A stretch of DNA of 64,000 nt from Glycomyces paridis (GCF_004912155.1 NZ_STGX01000004.1:62001-126000); one strand, 5' to 3'; shown: positions 42,393-49,485, counted from the stretch's first letter. Notes: generated by a model not told the origin, from the letters alone. Numbers and translations are program-made.

Positions 42393-42665
42393 TTAGAGGC
42401 TCCACTCCCAGGACTTGAGCTTGGATTCGTGGCGGACGATGGCGACCCGCAGCGCGGCGAGGTCGTTGTAGGCCTCTTCGAGGGCCTTCTTCAGCACGCC
42501 CTGCTCCACCGACTGCCACGCGCCGGTCGAGCCCTCGGGGGCGTAGTCGGTGATCGCTTTCGCGGTGTCTTCGAGGGCGAAGCGGACGCCGTCGAGGTTG
42601 CCCATGAGGGCCTCGTACTTCTTGGCGGAACGGGCGTTGATCCCGAACCAGTCGATCTTGTCCAT
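42393..42665 (-). CDS. Small hypothetical protein of transfer operon
   Basis: A 90-residue helical protein from ATG 42665, with GGAGGT well placed upstream. It starts MDKIDWFGIN and ends LKSWEWSL; the middle (ALEDTAKAITDYAPEGS...KKALEEAYNDLAAL) is coiled-coil-like. It has no Cys and no membrane segment. No family recognised. Same strand and close spacing as its neighbours, so probably in the transfer transcript. Confidence 0.65.
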   Translation of the reverse strand: MDKIDWFGINARSAKKYEALMGNLDGVRFALEDTAKAITDYAPEGSTGAWQSVEQGVLKKALEEAYNDLAALRVAIVRHESKLKSWEWSL

Positions 42666-42770
42666 CGGCGAATACCTCCAGGTGTAGTGCCGATCTGGAC
42701 ACCGGGCGGTGACCACGAACCCCCACCGGCCCGCACTCGGGTCGATGGAGGATCGACGCCACCGCGGCGT

Positions 42771-42875
42771 CTAGGCGTGAAAGGTGAACCGCTGGAAGGT
42801 CCGCCGGATGAACCAGAAGTTCAACGACAGCGACCCGAGCAGCACCAGCGACAAAACGAGAATCACCAGTTCCAT
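42771..42875 (-). CDS. 34-residue single-helix membrane peptide
   Basis: A short open frame with ATG 42875 and stop TAG 42771-42773. It encodes one membrane helix (MELVILVLSLVLLGSLSLN) followed by a positively charged tail (FIRRTFQRFTFHA). A strong GAGGTGAGG lies just upstream, though an out-of-frame ATG is also present. Charge after the helix puts the C-terminus inside. Tiny membrane proteins of this type occur as Spd components of actinomycete plasmids. It is too small to trust on composition alone, but site, topology and position agree. Confidence 0.5.
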   Translation of the reverse strand: MELVILVLSLVLLGSLSLNFWFIRRTFQRFTFHA

Positions 42876-42910
42876 GCATCCTCACCTCCTCTCATTTCCG
42901 TTGGGGCCGT

Positions 42911-43267
42911 TCAACACAGCCCGCTTGCGTTCAGGTGGAACCTGGTTTCGGCGTCGGCTTGTTCGGCGACGCATTGGACGTGGACGACGTGGCCGCCCAG
43001 CAGATGCCGGGCGTAGAGCACGATCTCGGGGGCGGGCCCGAACTCGAAGCCCGGATCGGCGCCGGTGGCATCGCACCAATCGGCGAAGTCCCCGACCGCG
43101 CCGTAGCCGTCGAAGACCCCGACCAGCTCGCGGCCGGCCGTCCATCGCGGCTGCACCGTCCCAGCAGGCAGCACCGCAGCGAGGGCCCGCCGGAACAGCG
43201 CATCGACCGCGGCAGGGTCCCGGGTAGCGTGCGCCCGGGCGACCTCAGCGGCTCGGATACCGCTCAT
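42911..43267 (-). CDS. Hypothetical protein of transfer operon
   Basis: A 118-residue soluble protein. The N-terminus is helical (AEVARAHATRDPAAVDALFRRALAAVL), followed by a beta-rich part (WTAGRELVGVFDGYGAVGDFADWC) and GHVVHVQCVAEQADAETRF. Three Cys in the second half. The start ATG overlaps the stop of the next upstream gene by four bases. No family recognised; it belongs to a run of four overlapping small genes. Confidence 0.65.
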   Translation of the reverse strand: MSGIRAAEVARAHATRDPAAVDALFRRALAAVLPAGTVQPRWTAGRELVGVFDGYGAVGDFADWCDATGADPGFEFGPAPEIVLYARHLLGGHVVHVQCVAEQADAETRFHLNASGLC

Positions 43268-43509
43268 CGCAGCGCCTCGCCGAGGTAAGAGCCGGATTCG
43301 ATCTCTTCGAGGCCCCGTTGCAGCCGCTTGACCTGCTCGGCGAGTTCGTCAGCCCACATCCGGGCCGACTTCAATCGGCTCCCGGACCGGAACTCGGCGG
43401 GAGCTTGATAGGCAACCGTCTCCAGTTCCTGCATCACCGAGCGCAGCACCGACAGCCGGAACACGACCGCCTCGGCGATCGCCGCTTCCCGCAACTCCCC
43501 ACCGCCCAT
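43264..43509 (-). CDS. Small helical hypothetical protein
   Basis: An 81-residue protein (MGGGELREAAIAEAV...). Two long helices with heptad-like spacing, the second WADELAEQVKRLQRGLEEIESG, suggest a coiled coil. The start overlaps the upstream stop (TGATG), and the end overlaps the next gene by four bases. No family recognised. Confidence 0.6.
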   Translation of the reverse strand: MGGGELREAAIAEAVVFRLSVLRSVMQELETVAYQAPAEFRSGSRLKSARMWADELAEQVKRLQRGLEEIESGSYLGEALR

Positions 43510-43733
43510 CACCGCACCACCAACCCGGCATGGGCCTGGTGCGCTTCGACGCACATCGGCGCGACGAACGGACTGATCGGCGGCAACTCCCCCTGCTCGA
43601 CGCAGAAGGCGCAGACCGTGACGCAGGCCGTGCCCGCCTCGGTCTCGACCTCCCGGACCTCCAGGGACCGGCGGCGCCCACACGAGGCGCACTCCGACGC
43701 CACCGGGCAATCCCGCGTCGCGACGGCACTCAT
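43509..43733 (-). CDS. Small Cys-rich (zinc-ribbon-like) protein
   Basis: A 74-residue protein with ECASCGRR near residue 15 and VCAFCVEQ near residue 42, two CxxC pairs 24 residues apart that could bind one zinc ion, plus CP and a lone Cys-His-rich tail (MCVEAHQAHAG). Short zinc-ribbon proteins of this size are common in actinomycete element transfer regions. Overlaps both neighbours; co-translated. Confidence 0.65.
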   Translation of the reverse strand: MSAVATRDCPVASECASCGRRRSLEVREVETEAGTACVTVCAFCVEQGELPPISPFVAPMCVEAHQAHAGLVVR

Positions 43734-44095
43734 GAGGCGAACAGTTCCGAGCGGATGGTCAGCCACTCTTCCTCGGAGACCTCGTGCTCGAACCGGACCG
43801 TGACCGGACCGACCTGCACCGAGACGAGCAAGACCGCCTCATCCGAGGGCGTGTAGTCATAGCCCAGATCCGTATTCAGGCCCGCGGCGAGGTCGCGAAC
43901 GTCCTGCACCGTCGACAAGCCCTGGGTGTACGCCACGAACTGCAACCCGCCCTCGAACTCAACTCCATCCAGCTCGAAACCGGCCGGCATCCTCGCGAAC
44001 AACAGCTCCGTCACGGCCCCTTCCAATTCGGCGACCGAGGCCCCGACCTTCGACAGCAGCCGCGCAATATCCGCGTCATTCGGCATATCGTTCAA
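43730..44095 (-). CDS. Hypothetical acidic protein
   Basis: A 121-residue acidic protein. TTG 44095 is taken as start because AAGGTGAGAG is correctly spaced from it; an ATG (44086) three codons on is possible. N-terminal helix (ADIARLLSKVGASVAELEGAVTELLFARM) then a beta-rich part ending VRFEHEVSEEEWLTIRSEL. First gene of the four overlapping ones. No family recognised. Confidence 0.6.
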   Translation of the reverse strand: MNDMPNDADIARLLSKVGASVAELEGAVTELLFARMPAGFELDGVEFEGGLQFVAYTQGLSTVQDVRDLAAGLNTDLGYDYTPSDEAVLLVSVQVGPVTVRFEHEVSEEEWLTIRSELFAS

Positions 44096-44415
44096 GTACT
44101 CTCACCTTCCTTTCCAGTGACCCGCACATCGAATCTCGATGCGCACAAACCCCCACGGAGAAGCAGCTCCTTCCCTGTGCCCGTGGAGGAATGAACCCAT
44201 CGACCGCGACACGAAGTGTCTATTGCGGACGGCAGGTCAGCCCGGAAAAAGGCAAGCTCAAACACACTGTGCAATTCATCAAAAAACACACCAGCGAAGG
44301 GACCGCGCATCAAACCTCGGCGCGCATCGCTCCTCACCAGTCCCGCGCCCTTGCCGGACTCAAACCGGCCGCCCCGTCAAAACCCGGGGGAAGGGCCACC
44401 AAGCAGCGCCAGCCG
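44096..44415. other. Gap inside the transfer region
   Basis: About 320 bases between two minus-strand genes, with more A/T than neighbours (for example a run of A around 44280). Open frames on either strand are unconvincing: the plus-strand one from 44191 runs antisense through the next gene. It could hold a second promoter or an origin/transfer site; no repeat was found to prove it. Confidence 0.4.
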
Positions 44416-44781
44416 CTAGTTGGAAGCCGCAGGCACCAGGCCCTCGGCGTGGAACTTCTGGGAGACGAACCGCCCGCCATCACCGTTCGTGAAGTCGCTG
44501 GTCGAAACGGTCGGGCGGTCGAGCTGGATGTAAGTGCCCTCCTCGAACTCCTGCTCGGGCTCGCGAGTGAACTCGACCTTGATCTCTTCGCCCTTGAGGC
44601 GCTTGCCGTGCTCGTTCTTCCCGAGCGGCTTGGCGAAGACCACCACGACATAGATCGGCTCGCCCGTCCCGTACATGGTCGCGATCTGGGTCTGACCGTC
44701 CTTGACGAACGACTTCAGCTCGGGAGCCTCGGTCACCATCAGCGAGTAACCACCCAGATTGATCGGGAGCTTCTGAAGCAT
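44416..44781 (-). CDS. First gene of the transfer operon, function unknown
   Basis: A 121-residue protein from ATG 44781. It is beta-rich (LMVTEAPELKSFVKDGQ, PIYVVVVFAKPLG) with a Lys/Glu middle and ends FVSQKFHAEGLVPAASN; an OB-fold or small beta-barrel is possible. It is the first gene after the CGTATA-repeat promoter region, the position held by the replication activator Pra in pSAM2-type elements. That comparison is positional; no family match is claimed. Its leader contains two hairpins. Confidence 0.6.
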   Translation of the reverse strand: MLQKLPINLGGYSLMVTEAPELKSFVKDGQTQIATMYGTGEPIYVVVVFAKPLGKNEHGKRLKGEEIKVEFTREPEQEFEEGTYIQLDRPTVSTSDFTNGDGGRFVSQKFHAEGLVPAASN

Positions 44782-44800
44782 TGAGAAGACCTCTTTCCGT

Positions 44801-44843
44801 GGCCCTCGGGACCTTCCCGGAGGGCCAACCCGGCTTGACCGGG
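44801..44843 (-). promoter_or_regulatory. Hairpins in the transfer-operon leader
   Basis: GGCCCTCGGG...CCCGGAGGGCC (44801-44826, one bulge) and CCCGG-N5-CCGGG (44829-44843) lie between the operator repeats and the first start codon (44781). They may stabilise or attenuate the transcript. Confidence 0.45.
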
Positions 44844-44854
44844 TGATGAGATCA

Positions 44855-44889
44855 TCGTATACGTAACTTCGTATACGTAGCAACGTATA
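44855..44889. promoter_or_regulatory. KorSA-type operator: three CGTATA repeats, 14-bp period
   Basis: CGTATA begins at 44856, 44870 and 44884, exactly 14 bases apart. The first two copies extend to the dyad TACGTATACG-type core TCGTATACGTA. The array sits between the transfer operon and the divergent methyltransferase gene, and the same motif recurs before the GntR gene. Confidence 0.75.
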
Positions 44890-44966
44890 AACCTAGGAAA
44901 TAGAAGTGACTTGCATCACACATTTTGAAAGGTCGAGATCTCCCCCGGATACGCGAAACTGGGGGA

Positions 44967-45788
44967 ATGCCTCAACTGACAGCAGAACGCCGCGAGGAAC
45001 TACTTGCCCTGCTAGATGACCAGGAGCGGTTGCGAGCCGAATACCCAGCCGTAGCCGAGTACCTAGAGGTCAGCCCCGCGCTGACTGGAACCGGAGATGA
45101 TGTTGCGGACGCAGCATTCGAACTGCGCCTCCTCCACTTCATGACGGCCGGGACCTCGGTAAGTGATCCCTACTGGGAGATCGTGGGGCCACTCGTTCAA
45201 GCTCAAGACGGCCGGCGAGTTCTTGCCCCCACCGGCGGATCCCGGCTTGCGTATGCCCAGACGGTTCTCCATCAGGCGTATGCCTACGCCGTGCCGTCGC
45301 CCGAAACCGTTGGTTGGGTGCGCGAGGTCGTTGCCGGCCGAAAGCTAGTGGAACCCGGAGCGGGGCGCGGATACTGGGCTTCCCGCCTTAACTCAGCGGG
45401 CATCGATGTAGTTGCCTTCGATGCCCAACCGCCCAACTCCGAGCCAAACCCGTCATTCCCTCGTGCGGGAACAAGGCCCCTGGCGACCTGGTACGAGGTC
45501 CAACATGCCCGGAGTCTCCTCGAAGTCAAGGCAGACAACAGCGGCTCTGTCATGTTCCTTTGCTGGCCGCCAGGCTGGGAAGATCCTATGGCATCCGATG
45601 TCCTCGCGGAGTTCGAAGATTCCGACGGTGAATGCCTTGTGTACATCGGCGAGCCACCAGGGGGGAAGACCGGAAACTCGGCCTTTTTCTCCGCCCTAGC
45701 GGCTCGCTGGAAGCTCGAATCTGTCGATTCGCAATATGTAAGCTGGTGGAACCTGAATGACTATGCTCAAGCCTGGGTACGGACTTAA
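44967..45788 (+). CDS. Orphan SAM-dependent methyltransferase-like protein
   Basis: A 273-residue protein. LVEPGAGRGYW (127-137) is the class I motif I that binds S-adenosylmethionine, and IDVVAFDAQPP (146-156) is the post-motif acidic residue. FLCWPPGW (197-204) stands where amino-methylating enzymes have a (D/N)PP(Y/F) loop, so a DNA/RNA adenine or cytosine target cannot be asserted. Residues 1-80 are a helical extension. No restriction gene is nearby. Lower GC than the flanks. Start ATG 44967 follows GGGGG. Divergent from the transfer operon and behind its operator array, so possibly co-controlled. Confidence 0.6.
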   Translation: MPQLTAERREELLALLDDQERLRAEYPAVAEYLEVSPALTGTGDDVADAAFELRLLHFMTAGTSVSDPYWEIVGPLVQAQDGRRVLAPTGGSRLAYAQTVLHQAYAYAVPSPETVGWVREVVAGRKLVEPGAGRGYWASRLNSAGIDVVAFDAQPPNSEPNPSFPRAGTRPLATWYEVQHARSLLEVKADNSGSVMFLCWPPGWEDPMASDVLAEFEDSDGECLVYIGEPPGGKTGNSAFFSALAARWKLESVDSQYVSWWNLNDYAQAWVRT

Positions 45789-46477
45789 GCTCCAGTTCGC
45801 TTCGGGAACTTCCCGCGAAGGTCCATACGAAAGACCATCGCATCGTAACGCTTTCTCGGATACGTGACATCCGAGATCATTACGACGCCCCCATCTGCAT
45901 TGTAGAAGCGCTGCTGGACTTGCTTGACGAGTTCGCCCTCAGGGACACCGAGCCAAGCCGCGTGATCGGCAAGCGGCAGGCGGTCAGCGACAGTTTCCTC
46001 AAGAAACGCGGCGTCCCCAATCCCCTCCACGCCGATCCTCTGGAAGGTGTTCGAGATCGAGACAGGTTCCCCGGACTCGGATGCCCGGGTGACAGTGAGG
46101 CGAACAGCGTCGCCGTCTTCAAGACCGAATGCGGCTTGCAGGCTCTTGCTTGCCGGGATATCCTTCGATTCCCTTTCGACCTGCGCCTCGGCACCAGTTT
46201 CGTGACGATAAGTCGATTCTGCTGATTCCATCTGTCGCTCCGGTGAGACTCGCACCAGTGTGGCGCTATCGGAGACGAACACACCTTTCCTGCGGACACG
46301 TCTGACCAGACCTTGAATCTCCAAGAGATCAATGGCCTTGCGCGCCACAATGTCAGAGACCTCATTTGTCTTTGCGATGTCAGACAGACTAGGCAGTTGC
46401 ACGCCAGGCTGGTAGTGACCACTGCGGATCTTTTCCGCGAGTCCGGCCGCTACCTTGACGTACTGGGCGTTGGTCAT
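45785..46477 (-). CDS. GntR-family repressor with UTRA domain (KorSA-like)
   Basis: A 230-residue regulator. Residues 5-70 form the GntR winged helix (KVAAGLAEKIRSGHYQPGVQLPSLSDIAKTNEVS...RKAIDLLEIQGLVRRVRRKGVFV), and 85-225 a UTRA-type effector domain ending PRKRYDAMVFRMDL. GGAGGTGA precedes ATG 46477. In pSAM2 the related KorSA represses its own gene and the transfer/replication operon; here GTATAC repeats sit before both, in line with that model. Overlaps the convergent methyltransferase gene by four bases. Confidence 0.85.
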   Translation of the reverse strand: MTNAQYVKVAAGLAEKIRSGHYQPGVQLPSLSDIAKTNEVSDIVARKAIDLLEIQGLVRRVRRKGVFVSDSATLVRVSPERQMESAESTYRHETGAEAQVERESKDIPASKSLQAAFGLEDGDAVRLTVTRASESGEPVSISNTFQRIGVEGIGDAAFLEETVADRLPLADHAAWLGVPEGELVKQVQQRFYNADGGVVMISDVTYPRKRYDAMVFRMDLRGKFPKRTGA

Positions 46478-46509
46478 TTTGTCACCTCCATTCTTCGTTG
46501 ACCTTCTCA

Positions 46510-46531
46510 GTATACACAACTACGTATACGA
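46510..46531. promoter_or_regulatory. KorSA-type operator upstream of its own gene
   Basis: GTATAC at 46510-46515 and 46524-46529, 14 bases apart; the second lies in TACGTATACGA, the inverse of the repeat found at 44855. They cover the region just upstream of the GntR gene (start 46477). Confidence 0.7.
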
Positions 46532-47061
46532 AGTGGGTTCCGGGTAACGGCATCAGCGTGCGTGTTCAAACTTTCTATACGTCATCAAGGGCGCGCTGCG
46601 CGCGCCTGGCGCGCGCCGCTCGCCCGGGGCGTGCGGCCTCCGGCCGTTCCGCGGGCGGCGGCGGCGCCAGCGAGACGGACTAGAGGAGGATCAGCCAGCA
46701 AGCAGCACGACGCCGGGCCGGGTGGGCGCAGGGGCGCCAGGGCAGCGACGAGGAGACCGTAGGAAGTCCGGCCCGCAGGGTGGCTGTACAGCGAGCGTCG
46801 AGCCCGCTCTAGCCCCGTTCACCGCCTCAGTCGAGGTCGACACGGACGTAGTCGGCCGCCGTCGTGGACGCGGACCGTGGCGGTCGGCGGCACCACCGTA
46901 GGCGAAGTTTGGGGAACTCGCCGCCGACTCCGTCGTCGGCTTCGGCAAGGTGGCGACACCGCGGTGAGCTGGGTCAATGCCTCCATCAGTCCTATGTGGT
47001 TTGCAACCTTCGTGCATCCCTAGCGGCGGGCAACAGCGGTCACCACCGGGCGCGCACAGCA
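46532..47061. other. Right end of element without a gene
   Basis: About 530 bases before the attR terminator. Bases 46590-46680 are extremely rich in GC and alternate CG/GC (GCGCGCCTGGCGCGCGCCGC), unlike anything else in the window. No open frame has a ribosome-binding site or family resemblance. It could hold a transfer (clt) or replication site, since this DNA joins the int side when the element circularises. Confidence 0.4.
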
Positions 47062-47102
47062 AGAAGCCGACCGGCTCAAGCGAACCGGTCGGCTTCTGTT
47101 TT
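47062..47102 (+). terminator. Hairpin near attR
   Basis: AGAAGCCGACCGG (47062-47074) pairs with CCGGTCGGCTTCT (47085-47097), followed by GTTTT on the plus strand. It also lies downstream of the minus-strand tRNA-Ser and could end its transcript. Confidence 0.75.
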
Positions 47103-47121
47103 CGCAGGTCAACCTGCATTT

Positions 47122-47183
47122 GTTGCGGAGGATATGGGATTTGAACCCATGATCGGGTATCACCCGAAACCCGCTTAGCAGGC
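47122..47183 (-). repeat. attR: 62-bp repeat within intact tRNA-Ser
   Basis: The copy inside the intact tRNA-Ser gene, identical to 35864-35925. Integration restored the tRNA 3' part from the element. Confidence 0.93.
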
Positions 47184-47213
47184 GGGCGCACTAGGCCACT
47201 ATGCGAATCCTCC
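47126..47213 (-). tRNA. tRNA-Ser(GCU)
   Basis: An 88-base tRNA read on the minus strand: acceptor GGAGGAT pairs with ATCCTCC, a class II variable arm is present, and the anticodon loop CTGCTAA gives GCU at 47177-47179. CCA is not encoded. Its 3' part is the element attachment site. Confidence 0.96.
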
Positions 47214-47287
47214 AGGAACGCACGTCGGACGTACGAGGATCGAGCATACCGGTAGGCGCTCAGTGGGTCCAAGCGGGTTGGGTGGGG

Positions 47288-48067
47288 TCACAGCCAGTCC
47301 ACGTGGGGTGCGACGAGGAGGTAGCCGACGAAGGCGGCGATGTCGAGGAGGGTGTGGGCGACGACGAGGGGGCCGGTTCGCTTCCATTTGAGGAAGCAGA
47401 GGGCGAAGACGGCGCCCATGACGGCGTTGCCGATGAAGCCGCCGAAGCCCTGGTAGAGGTGGTAGGTGCCGCGCAAGAGGGAGTGGGCGGCGACGATGGT
47501 CACGGGCCTCCAGGCGAGCTGGCGCAGGCGCGTGACGAGGTAGCCGACGCCGATGACCTCTTCGATGATCGCGTTCTTGAGCGCGGCGAGGACGAGGATC
47601 GGGATCGCCCACCACACGTCGTTGAGGTTCGCGGCGGTGATGGAGGCGTTGATGTCGAGCGCGCGGGCGGTGAAGTACAGGCCCAGGCCGGGGATGCCGA
47701 TGCAGGCGGCCAGGGCGGCGCCGCCGAGGAGGTCGAAACCGGGGCGGCGCAGGTCGAGGCCGATGCGGCGGAACGGGTTCGCGCCGTCGAGGCTCAGCAG
47801 GTGCAGGGCGAGCGCGACGGGGGCCATCGCGAGCGCGAGGCTCACGAGCTGGCGGGCGAGGTCGTACCAGGGGCGTTCGGCCTCGGCCTTCGCAGAGTTG
47901 AGGGACTGGACGGCGTCGGCGAGGCCGCCCGGTTCGGTGAGGGTGCCGACGATGCTCACGACCGACCAGACCGCCGAGGCGCCGAGGGAGAGCGCCAGGA
48001 CGATCCAGACCTCGCGCCCGATGACGCGGCGGTCGAGCAGGGGTGCGGGGTCGGTGCGGTTCGACAT
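47288..48067 (-). CDS. CPBP-family intramembrane metalloprotease
   Basis: A 259-residue membrane protein with about seven helices. NAIIEEVIGVGYLVTRL (about 175-191) holds the EExxx glutamates (Arg of the usual EExxxR is replaced by Gly-Val), AHSLLRGTYHLYQGFGG supplies a His-rich motif, and HTLLD is the last conserved His. CPBP (Abi/CaaX-like) proteases cleave inside membranes or handle prenylated or bacteriocin peptides. ATG 48067. The missing Arg makes catalysis less certain. Confidence 0.78.
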   Translation of the reverse strand: MSNRTDPAPLLDRRVIGREVWIVLALSLGASAVWSVVSIVGTLTEPGGLADAVQSLNSAKAEAERPWYDLARQLVSLALAMAPVALALHLLSLDGANPFRRIGLDLRRPGFDLLGGAALAACIGIPGLGLYFTARALDINASITAANLNDVWWAIPILVLAALKNAIIEEVIGVGYLVTRLRQLAWRPVTIVAAHSLLRGTYHLYQGFGGFIGNAVMGAVFALCFLKWKRTGPLVVAHTLLDIAAFVGYLLVAPHVDWL

Positions 48068-48321
48068 GGGCTTCAGCGTGCCAGAGGCGTTGACGCGGAT
48101 GTCGCGGGAGCGGGTCGCACTCGCACGGGACGCCGCCGCGGGGGGCACGGCGTGCGGCCGTTCAGCCTTGGTCGCACCGCGTGTGCGACGCGTTCGCGTT
48201 CGGCGCGTGCATGATCGTCATGCGAGGCGAGGTGCTGTGAATCTCATCCCACTCGGCGACGCTCACCCTCACAGCACCTCGCTCGTTCACGCCCTGTGGC
48301 GGCGCGGCGGCTGTCGGTTTC

Positions 48322-48365
48322 TTGACACTCCCTTGAAAGCTTCGGGTAAGGTTAGCCAGTCCTTA
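48322..48365 (+). promoter_or_regulatory. IdeR/DtxR-type iron box and -35 element
   Basis: TTGACA at 48322-48327 is a -35 candidate. The 19-base segment 48347-48365 matches the known iron box TTAGGTTAGSCTAACCTAA at 14 of 19 positions (core AGGTTAGCC). It would overlap the -10 region, so iron-loaded IdeR/DmdR should repress the following gene. Confidence 0.65.
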
Positions 48366-48411
48366 CTTGAGAGGGGTACCCTATGCGGCCCACGACTGCG
48401 GCGGCGCGTCC

Positions 48412-49230
48412 ATGCTGACCGCGACCGCGCGCCGCATCGCCCCGCAGGCCGTCCCCGAACCGCTCGACGCGCTCCGCGCCGTCGCCGACCGGGTCGACCG
48501 CCTCGCCGGACCCCACCCGCTCGCGGGCCTGCACCCCTGGCTCGACGGCTTCGCCCCCGAATCGGACGCGCCCTCGTTCCTCGGCGCGGACCTCGCCGAG
48601 GGCGAAGGGGTCGAGGCGCTCATGGGCACCGCCGCGGCGCAGTGGGGCGGTTCGCCGCACGCCAACGCCGCGCTCGCGTGGAAGACCTACTGCTACTGGA
48701 CGCTCGCCCCGGCCGTTCTCGGTTACGTCGCCGCCCGCCGCGTCCCGGTCATGACCGCCGCGAACACGGTCCTGACGGTCGCCGGCGGTGCCCCGGCCCT
48801 CGCCGTCCGCCAGGTCCGGCCGCGCTTCCTGGCCCTGCCGCACGACCCGTGCGCGGGCCACCCGCACATCGAGGTCGTCGCGAACGAACAGGTCCTGCTC
48901 GACCGCCTGCGCGCCACCGTCTTCGAAGAGCACCTCGGCCCGGTCCTGGAGGCCTTCCTGGCCCGGGTGCGCGTCGGGCGCCGCACCCTCATGGGCTCCC
49001 TCGCCTCGGGGATCGCCTACGCGGTCGCCTCCGTCGGGCAGGCCGTGCCCGAGCCCGACGAGGTCATCGCCAAGACCCTCCTGGACGCCTTCGACGTGGA
49101 CCACCTCGTCGACGTCGCGACCGACGAGGAGGGGCGCCTGGTGTACCGGCGCCGCACCTGCTGCCTCGCGCTCACCATCGACGGCGACCGCACCTGCTCG
49201 ACCTGCTGCGTCAGGCCGGACCGGCCCTAG
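48412..49230 (+). CDS. FhuF-like ferric iron reductase
   Basis: A 272-residue protein. The last 25 residues contain RTCCLALTIDGDRTCSTCCVRP, the Cys-Cys-x10-Cys-x2-Cys of FhuF-type [2Fe-2S] reductases that release iron from siderophores. The N-terminal part is helical with a FhuF-like AWKTYCYWTLAPAVLGYVAARR stretch. ATG 48412 has a poor ribosome-binding site; an in-frame TTG at 48367 directly after the iron box is an alternative. The iron box just upstream supports the assignment. No siderophore transport genes are adjacent. Confidence 0.8.
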   Translation: MLTATARRIAPQAVPEPLDALRAVADRVDRLAGPHPLAGLHPWLDGFAPESDAPSFLGADLAEGEGVEALMGTAAAQWGGSPHANAALAWKTYCYWTLAPAVLGYVAARRVPVMTAANTVLTVAGGAPALAVRQVRPRFLALPHDPCAGHPHIEVVANEQVLLDRLRATVFEEHLGPVLEAFLARVRVGRRTLMGSLASGIAYAVASVGQAVPEPDEVIAKTLLDAFDVDHLVDVATDEEGRLVYRRRTCCLALTIDGDRTCSTCCVRPDRP

Positions 49231-49272
49231 CGGCCAGCGGTTTGGTAGATTGGCGCTTGCCTTCGGGGCCCT

Positions 49273-49361
49273 GGAGGGGTCGCATAGTGGACTAGTGCAG
49301 CGGTCTTGAAAACCGCCAAGGGTGTCACAGCCCTTCGTGGGTTCGAATCCCACCCTCTCCG
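49273..49361 (+). tRNA. tRNA-Ser(UGA)
   Basis: An 89-base class II tRNA: acceptor GGAGGGG pairs with CCTCTCC, and the anticodon loop CTTGAAA gives UGA at 49307-49309. CCA follows at 49362-49364 in the genome. Confidence 0.96.
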
Positions 49362-49437
49362 CCACCACGTCTGCGGCGCTCAGCGCCGGTCCTCGCGCAC
49401 CGCCTCTGGGAGGCGAACGTGTCGCGGGCATGAAAAA

Positions 49438-49468
49438 GGACTCAGCACCCCGGCACGGTGCTGAGTCC
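49438..49468 (-). terminator. Hairpin with minus-strand T-run
   Basis: GGACTCAGCACC (49438-49449) and GGTGCTGAGTCC (49457-49468) form a perfect 12-pair stem. The plus strand has AAAAA before it, i.e. TTTTT after it on the minus strand, so it should stop leftward transcription although mshD is on the plus strand. Confidence 0.65.
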
Positions 49469-49485
49469 ACGATTAGGGTAACCCC

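Larger units (their letters stand above)
35864..47183. mobile_element. pSAM2-type integrative and conjugative element in tRNA-Ser(GCU)
   Basis: An 11.3-kb element bounded by a 62-bp direct repeat of the tRNA-Ser 3' part. It has int and xis next to the left repeat, a RepSA-like replication initiator, SpdB- and TraB-like transfer genes, a run of small genes, and a GntR (KorSA-like) repressor. That set defines actinomycete integrative elements, which excise, replicate by rolling circle and transfer double-stranded DNA through a TraB channel. All core genes are intact, so the element could be active. G/C content inside is slightly lower than outside. Confidence 0.9.

Noticed and set aside
42667-42885. 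Upstream extension of the 70-residue gene
   Set aside because: It passes through two other small genes in another frame and is Arg/His-rich; the ATG at 42366 has its own ribosome-binding site.
44191-44784. Plus-strand frame in the transfer region
   Set aside because: Most of it is antisense to a gene with a good start; only the first part lies in a gap.
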